The notes under the pieces: model-generated
What the model saw: only the letters and a program-made list of their open reading frames with translations
Database searches by the model: none
What the model was told of the DNA's origin: nothing
Shown: positions 19,444 to 28,276 of the stretch, in pieces
Position numbering within the stretch: the stretch's first letter is position 1
How the letters are laid out: each line of letters starts with the position of its first letter
NCBI GenBank assembly: GCA_022870705.1
Contig: CP072107.1
Location: 1,982,501 to 2,046,500, forward strand
Source of the DNA: Oscillospiraceae bacterium CM
Lineage (GTDB): Bacteria > Bacillota > Clostridia > Oscillospirales > Oscillospiraceae
Length of the DNA: 64,000 bases
Direction of reading: 5' to 3'
Translations under genes and position numbers: made by a program

Positions 19444-19551
19444 ATGAATCTCAAATATCGAAAGGCCATTCAGAACACAGCAATTTATCTTCTTGTGCTG
19501 ATTGGTATCAAAAATCTGGCTTATTACCCAAAGCCTTTGATACGTATTTAA
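19444..19551 (+). CDS. Small single-pass membrane peptide (35 residues)
   Basis: ATG at 19444 is preceded by GAGGGAG five bases upstream, a strong ribosome site. The peptide has a basic start (MNLKYRKAIQ), a hydrophobic stretch near residues 11-22 and a short Tyr/Pro/Arg tail. It has its own promoter (19378-19406) and terminator (19550-19593), so it looks like a real small transcript. I recognise no family. It could alternatively be a regulatory RNA that happens to carry an ORF. Confidence 0.55.
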   Translation: MNLKYRKAIQNTAIYLLVLIGIKNLAYYPKPLIRI

Positions 19552-19593
19552 ACACTTCAAAATCAGTTGGTTTTGAAGTGTTTTTCTTTTTTT
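19550..19593 (+). terminator. Strong terminator after the small peptide gene
   Basis: AAACACTTCAAAA with TTTTGAAGTGTTT around an 8-base loop, followed by TTCTTTTTTT. The stop codon of the peptide lies in the 5' arm. Confidence 0.88.
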
Positions 19594-19719
19594 CGATGAT
19601 TTATCACCGTTTAGCAGGCACATCAGACGGCCCGAATCGATATATTGTTAATGCCGCTGATTTGTCCGGTTTCTTGCGATGCATTTCGGACATAGCGGGA
19701 GCATAGGGGAGGCATTTAT

Positions 19720-21075
19720 TTGCAACAGTCCGTTGAAGTCACCGTAAGTGATATCCTTTTTTTTCTGAAAAGGCGGTTTGCACTCATCATCGTACTGACG
19801 CTGTCCGTCGGCGTTTTAAGCTTTGCCGCGTCAAAATTCATTCTTTCACCAACGTACGAGTCTACTGCAACGTTGTTTGTTTCGCAGGCCGAGGAAAATA
19901 AGTCAGTTGTCGGCTCCGCCGTTAAATTTGGCGATACGTTTGCTTTTATTCTGAAAAATCAGCCGTTGCTGGAAAACGCGATTGCAGCGCTGCACCTGAA
20001 TATGAGCGTCAAATCGCTTGAAAACCGTGTTCATATCAGTGAGATCGGTTCAACTGAAATTTTCACGCTTTCTGTTCGCGACAGCGATGAAAAAAGAGCT
20101 GCCGCCATTATTGACGCTATTTTGACTTTAGCACCTGAGGAGATCAGCAAAACACTTAAAGTCGATTCAGCGCAGATCGTCATTCTGTCGAAAGGGACGG
20201 TGTATGTAGGCCCTAACATCCTAAATAATTCTTTTACCGGCTTGTTTGTCGGTTTCGCCGCATCCTGCATCGTCGTTTTTGTTCTTGAGCTTTTAAACAA
20301 TAAGTTTATGACGAGCGAGGATATCAGCAGCAAGCTTTCCTGCCGTGTGATCGCCGTCGTGCCGACATATCAACCGGCAAAAGCCAGCTCCCAAAAGATA
20401 ACCATCGATGAAAACAGTATTTTGCCTGAGCGGGATTGGGCGCATCTGACTGAATCGTACTATGCCATGCGGGCAAACTTGAAACATGCCGCCCAACAGC
20501 ACCCGGCTAAAAAGATTATCATTGCCAGCGCGATAAGCGGCGAGGGACGGACGTCCGTTGCCGTCAACCTGGCTATTTCTCTCGGTCGGAGCGGTAAAAG
20601 CGTACTTCTCATTGATGCCGATTTTAGAAATCCGGGTCTTGGCGTGCTGTTTTCGCCGTCATACCATAACGGATGCGGCCTGACAGAAGTTCTCTTGAAA
20701 AACGCGCCGTTATCGGATTGTCTTGTCCAGTATGGTGCATCCGGCATCACCATTTTGCCTTCCGGCATCGCACCGGCCAGTCCGAACGATTTACTGGAGT
20801 CGGATGCGATGCAATCGCTTCTGGAGACCTTGTCAAATAATTATGACCACATTATCCTGGACACGCCGCCGATGGCCGTTTTCTCCGACACCCTTTCTCT
20901 TTTGCCCGCGGTTGACAGCGTTCTCTTCGTCGTCAGGCAAAATGCAACGCCGTTCGAAGCCGCCGAATTTTCAATGAACAGTATAAAGGCACAAGACGCC
21001 CATGTTCTCGGTTGTGTCTTAAACGGTTTTGATTCCGGTAAAACAAATAAACTGTACGCCTATATGAAGCATTAA
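19720..21075 (+). CDS. Fused Wzz chain-length regulator/BY-type tyrosine kinase
   Basis: TTG at 19720 lies seven bases after GGGGAGG; 451 residues. A Wzz domain with two membrane helices (about 18-40 and 172-195) is joined to a CpsD/CapB-type kinase domain with Walker A' LLIDADFRNP and Walker B HIILDTPP. The P-loop at about 268-274 reads SGEGRTS, with Arg in place of the nucleotide-binding Lys. The C-terminal tyrosine cluster is reduced to two Tyr. It would control polymer length in the polysaccharide locus; kinase activity is doubtful because of the Lys-to-Arg change. Confidence 0.88.
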   Translation: MQQSVEVTVSDILFFLKRRFALIIVLTLSVGVLSFAASKFILSPTYESTATLFVSQAEENKSVVGSAVKFGDTFAFILKNQPLLENAIAALHLNMSVKSLENRVHISEIGSTEIFTLSVRDSDEKRAAAIIDAILTLAPEEISKTLKVDSAQIVILSKGTVYVGPNILNNSFTGLFVGFAASCIVVFVLELLNNKFMTSEDISSKLSCRVIAVVPTYQPAKASSQKITIDENSILPERDWAHLTESYYAMRANLKHAAQQHPAKKIIIASAISGEGRTSVAVNLAISLGRSGKSVLLIDADFRNPGLGVLFSPSYHNGCGLTEVLLKNAPLSDCLVQYGASGITILPSGIAPASPNDLLESDAMQSLLETLSNNYDHIILDTPPMAVFSDTLSLLPAVDSVLFVVRQNATPFEAAEFSMNSIKAQDAHVLGCVLNGFDSGKTNKLYAYMKH

Positions 21076-21098
21076 CGGCGCGTGTTCTCAATGTGCTG

Positions 21099-21127
21099 AG
21101 CCTGACGGTTAATCGTCAGGCTTCTTT
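21099..21127 (+). terminator. Terminator between the Wzz/kinase gene and the convergent operon
   Basis: AGCCTGACG, loop GTTAAT, CGTCAGGCT and then TCTTTC. It lies after the kinase gene and touches the end of the minus-strand flippase-FrhB gene. Confidence 0.75.
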
Positions 21128-23877
21128 CACTCTCTGCCGAGTATTTTTTTGGCGAAGTTGACGAGATGCAGCGCTTTTAAAAGCGCATAGGCACTGTTTT
21201 CGATGCGCTTTTTTAAGCAGAACCGCCATCCGGCAGGCGTATATTTTTTGAGGACATATGAGAGGCCGCGTGTGAAAAACTCTTCCCAGAAGGTATCTGC
21301 TTTCGAGCTTCGTTCGCTGGGGCTTTTTAGCTGCGGCTGACGCGGCAAGCATTCCGACAAATTGCTCTTTTCAAAGTCGATTCGATCACCAACCGCTTCG
21401 AACAACGTTTTGCCTTTTTCTGTTTGGACGAGGACAAGCGAAACGCCGCCGCCGTCGTCAAATTCCGGCTTACATGTCTCTATTCCCCAGAAGTCACCAA
21501 TCGTCATGTCGGAAGGCCGTTTTGTTCCGGCGAAGCGGCATCGGTGGCACGATTCCCGCAGGATCAATCCATCGAGGTATAGCCGGAAAAACACGTCGGT
21601 CACAAAGGATTTCTGATATGTGTCCTGCGTGCCGTGCAATGTGCTGAAGAAATGAATTTTCATTCCAATCCCACCATTGGATATCTCCTTGCTCCGAAAA
21701 GCGGCAGACATCACGCGCCCCTTAAATTTTTTCATGAGGAAGGCCAGATATGCCTGCCAGATAACCGGGCTCGTCACACCGTGACAGACGAGATCGCAAA
21801 TGAAAAGTCTTTCAGTTCTTACCGCATGCTGTGTGAGAAATCGCATCAGCGCCGAGGTCTGACACGGCGTCCCTGTAAAGAGGACAGTTCTGCCCTGATG
21901 TAAGTCTTTTTCAACCTCCCAATAGACGTTGAGAAGCGTGCTCTGCACATATTTAGAGCCTTTAAAGGCGTCACGCACCTGTTTTGTCACGGCCCGCCGG
22001 TGGCATACGTTGAAATTTTCGTCAAAGCACGCACCGTAGACGCTCCCTCCCTTTTCCAACACCACGTCGGACAGCGCCGTGAACATGCCGCCCGATGTGC
22101 TCGAGCGGCGGACGGCGCTATCCCGATGCTTGACAGCGTAGACCGTTGGTTCTGTAAGCCTTCCGCTGAGTTCTCTTTCCGCGGCAGCATCCAGCGGGCA
22201 AGTTCTGACACAAGCCCGGCAGCCGACGCAGAGTGCCGTGCTGACCTCGGGATAGAGAAAGCCTTTTTCATCCGGCCGGAGCGTGACGGCGTGATGCGGG
22301 CAAACGGCTTGGCATGCCCCGCAGCCGCAGCAGTTTTCCTTTCCCTGTGGTTTTGTTGTCATTTTCGTCGCTCCTTTTAAGTTTCTAATTCTTTTGAGGA
22401 TATGGCGGTGTTCCTCCCGCTCAATAAACAGTGCCGTTATAGCGATGACCAGGGCGGCATACAGCGCCGTCAGGCACGTCATAAGCACCCAGCTGCTCAA
22501 ATGCGCCGGTTCTAATTTGATCACGGTAAACGGCAAAATGATAAGCCCGACGCGCACAAAGACCAGCAAAATGCGCCTTGCCGTTTTTTTGACAGGTAGC
22601 TTCGTCACGTGGCGCGGGATGAAAAACATTAAATCTAAATCCCTGTATATATTGGAGACCACCGAGCCTAGGATGATCCCGGCAAGACCGAAAACAGGTG
22701 CGAGTGCCGCGCCGACTGTCACGGCGATCATCCCCTGTGCCACCGTTTGATACCGCGTTTCCCGATACAGCCCCGCTGATAAGACAAGCATGCCCTGCGG
22801 CGTTTTAATGTTAAAAAGCAGCCCATTTAAAACCATGAGAAATCCGACAAGCGGCATATTGTAGTGCGCATCCGAGATGCCGGCTGTGTACAACTGAACA
22901 AAGGGCATGATCATCACAAATGTCACGCCGTACATCAAAGAAATAATGGCGTAATAAGCCATTTCAAATTCCCGATAAGCTTTTTGAAGCGTTGGCAATT
23001 CTCCGCGTGCAATCACGTCACCGAACGACGCGGAAAGCCCGCTGATAAAAATGCCGACGAGACCGCCGATTCCCGTCAGTACCATGTTATACACCGAGAA
23101 GACACTGACAAGCTTGAGGTCTTTTAGAAGAAGCGTCAATAAAATCACGGGTGCCCCCGTGTGAACCATTCCGAGAATCTGCAGAAACATGGCATCCCAC
23201 CGCTTGTTTAGCGATTTATTATCGGGCGGGACCCTGTCATTAAGAAATCGATACCGTCGTCTGCAATAGCGCCATAAAATGGCCGATCGGAGAAATAGGG
23301 CGCACAGACAGACGGCGCGCAGCCCGACGATTGGAACGCGCCAAAAAGCGAGGGTAGCAATGACCACCGTACTGAGCACAATCTCCGCCGTCGTCGCGGC
23401 GGCGATGACATATGTCTTCTGATCGGCTGTCAGCAGCACACGGTATTTGGCCAGCGTAAAAAATTCCATCGCCCCGTTTGTTCCCAAAATTAAAACAAGC
23501 AGGCCAATCATGGAAAAGGGCAGTGTCTCCGAGCGGATATAAATGGGATACAAAATCGCAAGCCCGGCCGTCAGGGCCAGAAACAAGTACCCGCTCTGCG
23601 TGTAGAATTTTTTTGCCGCGGCGACAATACCGTTGACAGCTTGATGGTTTTGCTCGGCCAGCGGTCTATACAGGGCGTAAACGGCCGCCCCCGCAAGCCC
23701 CGCCTCTGCCAGATTGAAATAGGCGATAAACTGGGAGACAGAGGTAACGAGCCCGTTAATTTCCGAGCCGTAGGCGGTGAGCAGGACGCGTGGCGTTATG
23801 AGACCGGCCAGAAGGGTGACAAGCTGCATCAGCGCCGTTGCGGCCGTGTTGTAAAAAAAGGCTCTTGTTCTGCTCAT
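21127..23877 (-). CDS. Fused Wzx-like flippase and FrhB/FdhB-type iron-sulfur oxidoreductase
   Basis: ATG at 23877 overlaps the stop of the upstream GT2 gene as TGATG; one uninterrupted 916-codon frame follows. Residues 1-about 500 are a polytopic MATE/MOP-type polysaccharide flippase. From about residue 506 the sequence is a complete second protein: two [4Fe-4S] clusters (CCGCGACQAVCP and CVGCRACVRTCP) and a coenzyme F420 hydrogenase/dehydrogenase beta-subunit domain. Such proteins are frequent in polysaccharide loci beside pyruvyl transferases. A ribosome site and ATG at 22362 suggest that the second part is also made alone. It is the last gene of the minus-strand operon. Confidence 0.88.
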   Translation of the reverse strand: MSRTRAFFYNTAATALMQLVTLLAGLITPRVLLTAYGSEINGLVTSVSQFIAYFNLAEAGLAGAAVYALYRPLAEQNHQAVNGIVAAAKKFYTQSGYLFLALTAGLAILYPIYIRSETLPFSMIGLLVLILGTNGAMEFFTLAKYRVLLTADQKTYVIAAATTAEIVLSTVVIATLAFWRVPIVGLRAVCLCALFLRSAILWRYCRRRYRFLNDRVPPDNKSLNKRWDAMFLQILGMVHTGAPVILLTLLLKDLKLVSVFSVYNMVLTGIGGLVGIFISGLSASFGDVIARGELPTLQKAYREFEMAYYAIISLMYGVTFVMIMPFVQLYTAGISDAHYNMPLVGFLMVLNGLLFNIKTPQGMLVLSAGLYRETRYQTVAQGMIAVTVGAALAPVFGLAGIILGSVVSNIYRDLDLMFFIPRHVTKLPVKKTARRILLVFVRVGLIILPFTVIKLEPAHLSSWVLMTCLTALYAALVIAITALFIEREEHRHILKRIRNLKGATKMTTKPQGKENCCGCGACQAVCPHHAVTLRPDEKGFLYPEVSTALCVGCRACVRTCPLDAAAERELSGRLTEPTVYAVKHRDSAVRRSSTSGGMFTALSDVVLEKGGSVYGACFDENFNVCHRRAVTKQVRDAFKGSKYVQSTLLNVYWEVEKDLHQGRTVLFTGTPCQTSALMRFLTQHAVRTERLFICDLVCHGVTSPVIWQAYLAFLMKKFKGRVMSAAFRSKEISNGGIGMKIHFFSTLHGTQDTYQKSFVTDVFFRLYLDGLILRESCHRCRFAGTKRPSDMTIGDFWGIETCKPEFDDGGGVSLVLVQTEKGKTLFEAVGDRIDFEKSNLSECLPRQPQLKSPSERSSKADTFWEEFFTRGLSYVLKKYTPAGWRFCLKKRIENSAYALLKALHLVNFAKKILGRE
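22360..22376 (-). promoter_or_regulatory. Internal ribosome site and start at the flippase-FrhB junction
   Basis: In the minus strand AAGGAG (22376-22371) is followed after 8 bases by ATG at 22362, in frame with both halves. It would give a free 411-residue FrhB-like protein. The +1 frame has TAA just before the AAGGAG, which looks like the lost stop of an ancestral separate flippase gene. Confidence 0.7.
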
Positions 23878-24947
23878 CAATGCTCATTCATCCGCTTCTC
23901 GGCCAGCCGATGATCGGGTAACCGCGCCCCAAACCGGTGCCAGGCATTAGTCAGATATAACGAAAGCGCCAACAGAACGGTTCTCCGCCGTGCAATTAAA
24001 AAATTCAGCCATTTGTCTGTGTGGTTTTTCAGCTGTGCATAGGGGAGCGACGCCATAAAAACCGCGTCGGAATAATATGCTTTTAATTCGTTCAAAACCG
24101 CATGCGACAGCGGGTTGCGTCTGTCGGCGCTGCTCAGCAGGCAGACAAGATACGCACGGTAACAGTTTTCTTCGGTATGAAGAAGGCGGCACCCAGAATA
24201 GGCGTCATATGCTTTGAACAGCATTTTGTATTCACTGTAAAACAGGTGTGTCAGGCGGTGCAGTTCGCGTTGCTTTTTACGGCTCAGCGACATGTTACCC
24301 AATTCATGAAAATAATTGTACAGGCATTGATTGACAACGCAGATACTTGCTGTATGCCGATAAAACCTAAAATTGAAAATGGAGTCCTCGTGCAGGCTGA
24401 TATCTTCCCGAAAGCGGACGCCGCTCGCCTGCAGGGCCTCTCGCCTGTACATTTTATTCCAAACGCCGCCGATAAACGGTGAAAAACCCTGCAAGACATC
24501 AAATTGCCGGACATAGGCCGCCGTCTCGAAGCGCCCTGCAATCGGCAGCTTGATGGGGATGGTTTTCAGTTCCCCGCCGGGCTGTTCATAAACGTTGTTA
24601 AATGCCGAAACGGCCATATCGCAGCCGCTTTCTTCAATAGCCTCAACGAGCGTCCGGCAGCAATCCGGCTCAAGATAATCGTCGGCATCGACAAATTGAA
24701 TATACTGCCCCACGGCGTTGTCAAGCCCGGCGTTGCGCGCGGCGGAGACACCCCCGTTATCTCTGTGAATAACGCGCACTCTGTGATCTGCTTTTTCATA
24801 TCGCCTGCAAATATCAAAAGAGGCGTCTTTCGAACCGTCGTCAACGAGCAGGATTTCAATATCTCGATACGTTTGGCGCAGGATGGCATTCAGGCATCGA
24901 TCCAAATACTTTTCACCGTTGTAAACAGGCACGATGATTGATATCAC
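23877..24947 (-). CDS. Glycosyltransferase family 2
   Basis: GTG at 24947 overlaps the upstream stop as GTGA; 356 residues. The GT-A fold has IIVPVYNGEKYL at the N-terminus, ILLVDDGSKD, and the metal-binding VDADDYLEPD near residue 87. The C-terminal 150 residues are basic and aromatic-rich without clear membrane helices. It adds one sugar to the lipid-linked repeat at the cytoplasmic face; donor and acceptor are unknown. Confidence 0.93.
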   Translation of the reverse strand: MISIIVPVYNGEKYLDRCLNAILRQTYRDIEILLVDDGSKDASFDICRRYEKADHRVRVIHRDNGGVSAARNAGLDNAVGQYIQFVDADDYLEPDCCRTLVEAIEESGCDMAVSAFNNVYEQPGGELKTIPIKLPIAGRFETAAYVRQFDVLQGFSPFIGGVWNKMYRREALQASGVRFREDISLHEDSIFNFRFYRHTASICVVNQCLYNYFHELGNMSLSRKKQRELHRLTHLFYSEYKMLFKAYDAYSGCRLLHTEENCYRAYLVCLLSSADRRNPLSHAVLNELKAYYSDAVFMASLPYAQLKNHTDKWLNFLIARRRTVLLALSLYLTNAWHRFGARLPDHRLAEKRMNEH

Positions 24948-26047
24948 CTCGTCACCTGCCCGGTTGGCGTGTTATCAAGGGATGCACGGATATACGCCAG
25001 CGAATTTTTTCTCAGCTCATTGAGGCGAATGCTTGGGATCGTAAAATCGATATCCTCGATGGCCATCTCGGAATCAAACGAAGAGACGATCCTGCCGTCA
25101 AGCCTGAGATCTTTTAAAAGATCCACCATTCGGGAGCCTTTTGTCCGATGAGGTACCGTATAGAAATTTTTTTTGAATAAAACGGCAAAGGCTGTGCCGT
25201 GGAAGGAATCGGTGACGACATAGTCCGACCCGTCAATCAGCCCGAGGAAGTCCGACGGTCCGGCGCAGGGTATAACCCGATGGCGACGGCGCGCGCGAAA
25301 CGACAAGCCGCCGGAGGCAATTTCATACACCGTAAGGCCTTTTCTCGCGGCGATTTCAGCGGCAAGACGATACGTTTCGTCGTACCCATTGAGGGCATAT
25401 AAAAGGAGATATTTTTTCAACCGGCTCTTTTTAGCCACGCATCGCCACTCTTCCCGCGTGAGGAGCAGTGTCGGGTCAAGGACAACGGATACAGGCCGGG
25501 GATAGACAAAGCCGATCGCCTTCTGCGCCGAGCGCTCCCGGACGGCAACAACGTCCACGTTTTTTAAAAGCGCGCTATACAGAGCCAGCTCCCGTGCCTC
25601 AAGGATATCCTTGCCGTAGCTTGCTGCGTAAGCGATGACGCGGCAGCCCTTCTTTTTTTTAAAATCACCGAAATATGTTTTGTCAACGCCGTCTGTAATC
25701 CCGAAGCTCCAAATTTGATCACTGCCGAGAAAGACGTAGTCACAGTCCAGCGTGAGCGCCTCCCGGACGCGGTATACGCCCGGCGTCAGGCACAGATACT
25801 TTTTTAAAAAGGATCCGAACTTCTTGTTTCGAACAAATGTGAAGGGGAAATTAAGCAGGCAGGAAAGAAACCAGCGCATTGTTTTGAAATAGAAATAGTG
25901 ATATTGCCGCAGCAGATGCGGAGGGACATAGTTTAATATCTCCGCTGTATCGACGAACTTCTCAAGGTTTTGCTGCATGGCGTAAGCCTGCAGCATTGCC
26001 CCGTAATTCGGGACGCAGTGAAACGTCACCACGACCGCTTTTTTCAC
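24944..26047 (-). CDS. Polysaccharide pyruvyl transferase family protein
   Basis: GTG at 26047 overlaps the upstream stop by 4 bases and has GGGAGG seven bases upstream; 367 residues. The GT-B-like fold with VTFHCVPNYGAMLQAYAMQ at the start, GSDQIWS near residue 110 and TDSFHGTAFAVL near residue 270 is typical of the CsaB/WcaK family, which transfers pyruvate from PEP to sugar hydroxyls. Its pairing with an FrhB-type protein is common in polysaccharide loci. Confidence 0.92.
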   Translation of the reverse strand: MKKAVVVTFHCVPNYGAMLQAYAMQQNLEKFVDTAEILNYVPPHLLRQYHYFYFKTMRWFLSCLLNFPFTFVRNKKFGSFLKKYLCLTPGVYRVREALTLDCDYVFLGSDQIWSFGITDGVDKTYFGDFKKKKGCRVIAYAASYGKDILEARELALYSALLKNVDVVAVRERSAQKAIGFVYPRPVSVVLDPTLLLTREEWRCVAKKSRLKKYLLLYALNGYDETYRLAAEIAARKGLTVYEIASGGLSFRARRRHRVIPCAGPSDFLGLIDGSDYVVTDSFHGTAFAVLFKKNFYTVPHRTKGSRMVDLLKDLRLDGRIVSSFDSEMAIEDIDFTIPSIRLNELRKNSLAYIRASLDNTPTGQVTR

Positions 26048-27045
26048 CGCCATCCCTCCCTGAGCCGAAACAGAAGCGTTAAAAGCTTCGGGCACACTAG
26101 GAACACGATGTAACGGAGTATGAGGCGCACATGGATGGGCATTTGGATAATATCGCGTTTTGCGCCAATCAGTTTCGACGTTATTTCGTGCAACAGCTCT
26201 TTTTCTTCTGGCAGGTAAACGCTTGCTTCGGCAAAAGACGATATCAGCGTCTGATAATAATAGTTTTTTGATTTTTGAAGGAGGATTTCTTGCCCCTCCT
26301 TTTCAAAAAACGCGTTGCGTTCCTCAAAGGCGTCCAGAATGTCCCGGATATTTTTTGGCAAAACGGGTGATGTCATGATGCTGCCGGGCCTGCCCTGCCG
26401 GTAATTATATTTCGGCCGTGCCGTTCGTACGAAAACGCGCGCGTCATAAAGGGCGCGATACATAAAAAATGCATCCTCATGTAACCGGTTTTTCTGAAAC
26501 CGCAGCGTTTCAAAAATGGATTTTTTATAAAGCTTGTTACAGATGCTCGCACTGATTTTAACGCGTCTGTCCAGAAACGCCGCCGTTGCCGCGCGCTGAT
26601 CAAGGACGCAAATACCACCTCTCGCCCCATCTTTGCGTCGTTTCCCGTTCGGATATACGTACCGGATGCCGCATTCGGCTATATCGGCGTTATGTTGGCT
26701 CATGAGATCAAAAAGTGTTGTATACATGTCTTTTTCAAGCCAATCATCCGCGTCGACAAACGCGACAAGGTCGCCGCGCGATGATGCCAGACCGGCGTTG
26801 CGCGCGTCGCTCAGCCCGCCGTTTGTTTTGTGGATAACCCGAATTCGGGTGTCCGCTTTGGCAAATATGTCGCAAAGCCGCGGGCAACCATCTGTTGACC
26901 CGTCGTCAACCAAAATAATGTCCAAATTGTCGTAATCCTGACGCCGGATGCTTTCAACGCAGGCTGTCAGATACGCCTCCACATTGTATACCGGCACGAT
27001 AATGCTCAAAAGCGGCTTTCCGATTTCGGCTGAAATATTACGCAT
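26044..27045 (-). CDS. Glycosyltransferase family 2
   Basis: ATG at 27045 follows AGGAGG by six bases; 333 residues. IIVPVYNVEAYL, ILVDDGSTDG and VDADDWLEKD mark a standard GT2 domain (about 1-220), with a hydrophobic C-terminal segment near 305-325 that may dip into the membrane. Similar in layout to the GT2 at 23877-24947 but clearly diverged from it. Confidence 0.93.
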   Translation of the reverse strand: MRNISAEIGKPLLSIIVPVYNVEAYLTACVESIRRQDYDNLDIILVDDGSTDGCPRLCDIFAKADTRIRVIHKTNGGLSDARNAGLASSRGDLVAFVDADDWLEKDMYTTLFDLMSQHNADIAECGIRYVYPNGKRRKDGARGGICVLDQRAATAAFLDRRVKISASICNKLYKKSIFETLRFQKNRLHEDAFFMYRALYDARVFVRTARPKYNYRQGRPGSIMTSPVLPKNIRDILDAFEERNAFFEKEGQEILLQKSKNYYYQTLISSFAEASVYLPEEKELLHEITSKLIGAKRDIIQMPIHVRLILRYIVFLVCPKLLTLLFRLREGWR

Positions 27046-28276
27046 TGAGAACCTCCTGTCTGCCTTGCGGCATGGTCATAGGCCGGCTGCCGCACGACAG
27101 CGCGACAAGAAGGGCGAGTATCGCCGCAAGCTTGACTTCGCCCAGCAAAATATTGATGGTGAACCCGATCCAAATCGGTATCATAAACAAATAACCGGCG
27201 GGTGGCGTTGTTTTTCTTTTTCTGAAAAACATCACCATAAATATGACATAGGAGATTATCCCATATGCCAGTATCCAGAACAGGTGCCCATTATGTGGGC
27301 TGATCTTCGCGTCGTTTAAAAACGTGTCGCCCCCCTGTCCGATCAGCAGATATTGAAAGAAATTAGCCTGCTGTAAGATATTTTTCCAGATGGATAAGCG
27401 GGAGCTGGCCGAATTGCCCGCTATCCGGGAAAATGACTCCTGCGCGACGGTACCACCCAGATAGTCCGGTATTCTGGGGATAAGAAAGTACAGAATAACG
27501 GCCAGCAAGACAAACAAAACGACGTTCGTAAGACGCCACCGAAAGGTCACGCGCCCTGTTATGAAGCGCCAAACTGAATACACCATGTATAGTCCAACTG
27601 AAATCACGGTGCTCAGCAGCGCGCCGCTGCTCATGCAGGATATAACGATAAGCGTTAGCGCGCCAAGCAGGAGTGCTTTTGTAAAAAGGCTCGTTTTCTC
27701 GTGACAAAGTATAAACAAAACAACGGCATTTGCCATATAGCCGATGTTGTTTTCATCCATCCAAAAAAATCCGAAGCGATAGCCCGTAAAATCTGTCGTC
27801 ATCCAAGCTGTCGCCATGCGTGGATTCCAGATAAATTTTATATCCTGATAGAGGGATTTATCCACGTTGTAAACAACAGCAAACGCTGTGACAAATAGAA
27901 TAAATCCGATGAGAACGCCTTTGACTCGAAGAGGATACCTCTCGGCGTAATAAGCAAACATGAAGTAATAAATAAACATCATAAGTAGCTCGACGAGCAG
28001 CGTTGTGTTGTCATAAATGTGCGCCGGGTTGAGGAAAAACGACAGCACGGTGCTCACGCCCATTAAAAACAAGAGCAGGACAAATAGCCGCCATTCCCGC
28101 CGCTGCGAAACCGCCGCATATCTTTTTATAAACCAATATAGGACAACCGGCATGGAATAGGGTATCGATATAAACCAAAAATACGGCATGAAAAAGAGGT
28201 CGATAAGACAAAACCAGAAAAAACACCGGTCAATAAATGCTTCATGATCTCGATTCGCCAACACCATTTCTTCCAT
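27038..28276 (-). CDS. Wzy/O-antigen ligase-like polymerase
   Basis: 412 residues with about ten predicted membrane helices and a large loop near residues 270-320 (SRIAGNSASSRLSIWKNIL), the pattern of Wzy polymerases and WaaL-type ligases. No other polymerase candidate occurs in the locus, so it is the probable polymerase of flipped repeats. The start overlaps the upstream double glycosyltransferase gene by 35 bases. Confidence 0.82.
   Translation of the reverse strand: MEEMVLANRDHEAFIDRCFFWFCLIDLFFMPYFWFISIPYSMPVVLYWFIKRYAAVSQRREWRLFVLLLFLMGVSTVLSFFLNPAHIYDNTTLLVELLMMFIYYFMFAYYAERYPLRVKGVLIGFILFVTAFAVVYNVDKSLYQDIKFIWNPRMATAWMTTDFTGYRFGFFWMDENNIGYMANAVVLFILCHEKTSLFTKALLLGALTLIVISCMSSGALLSTVISVGLYMVYSVWRFITGRVTFRWRLTNVVLFVLLAVILYFLIPRIPDYLGGTVAQESFSRIAGNSASSRLSIWKNILQQANFFQYLLIGQGGDTFLNDAKISPHNGHLFWILAYGIISYVIFMVMFFRKRKTTPPAGYLFMIPIWIGFTINILLGEVKLAAILALLVALSCGSRPMTMPQGRQEVLNA

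Noticed and set aside
19381-19623. 80-codon minus-strand frame opposite the small peptide gene
   Set aside because: It crosses the terminator hairpin and overlaps a better-supported small gene on the other strand.
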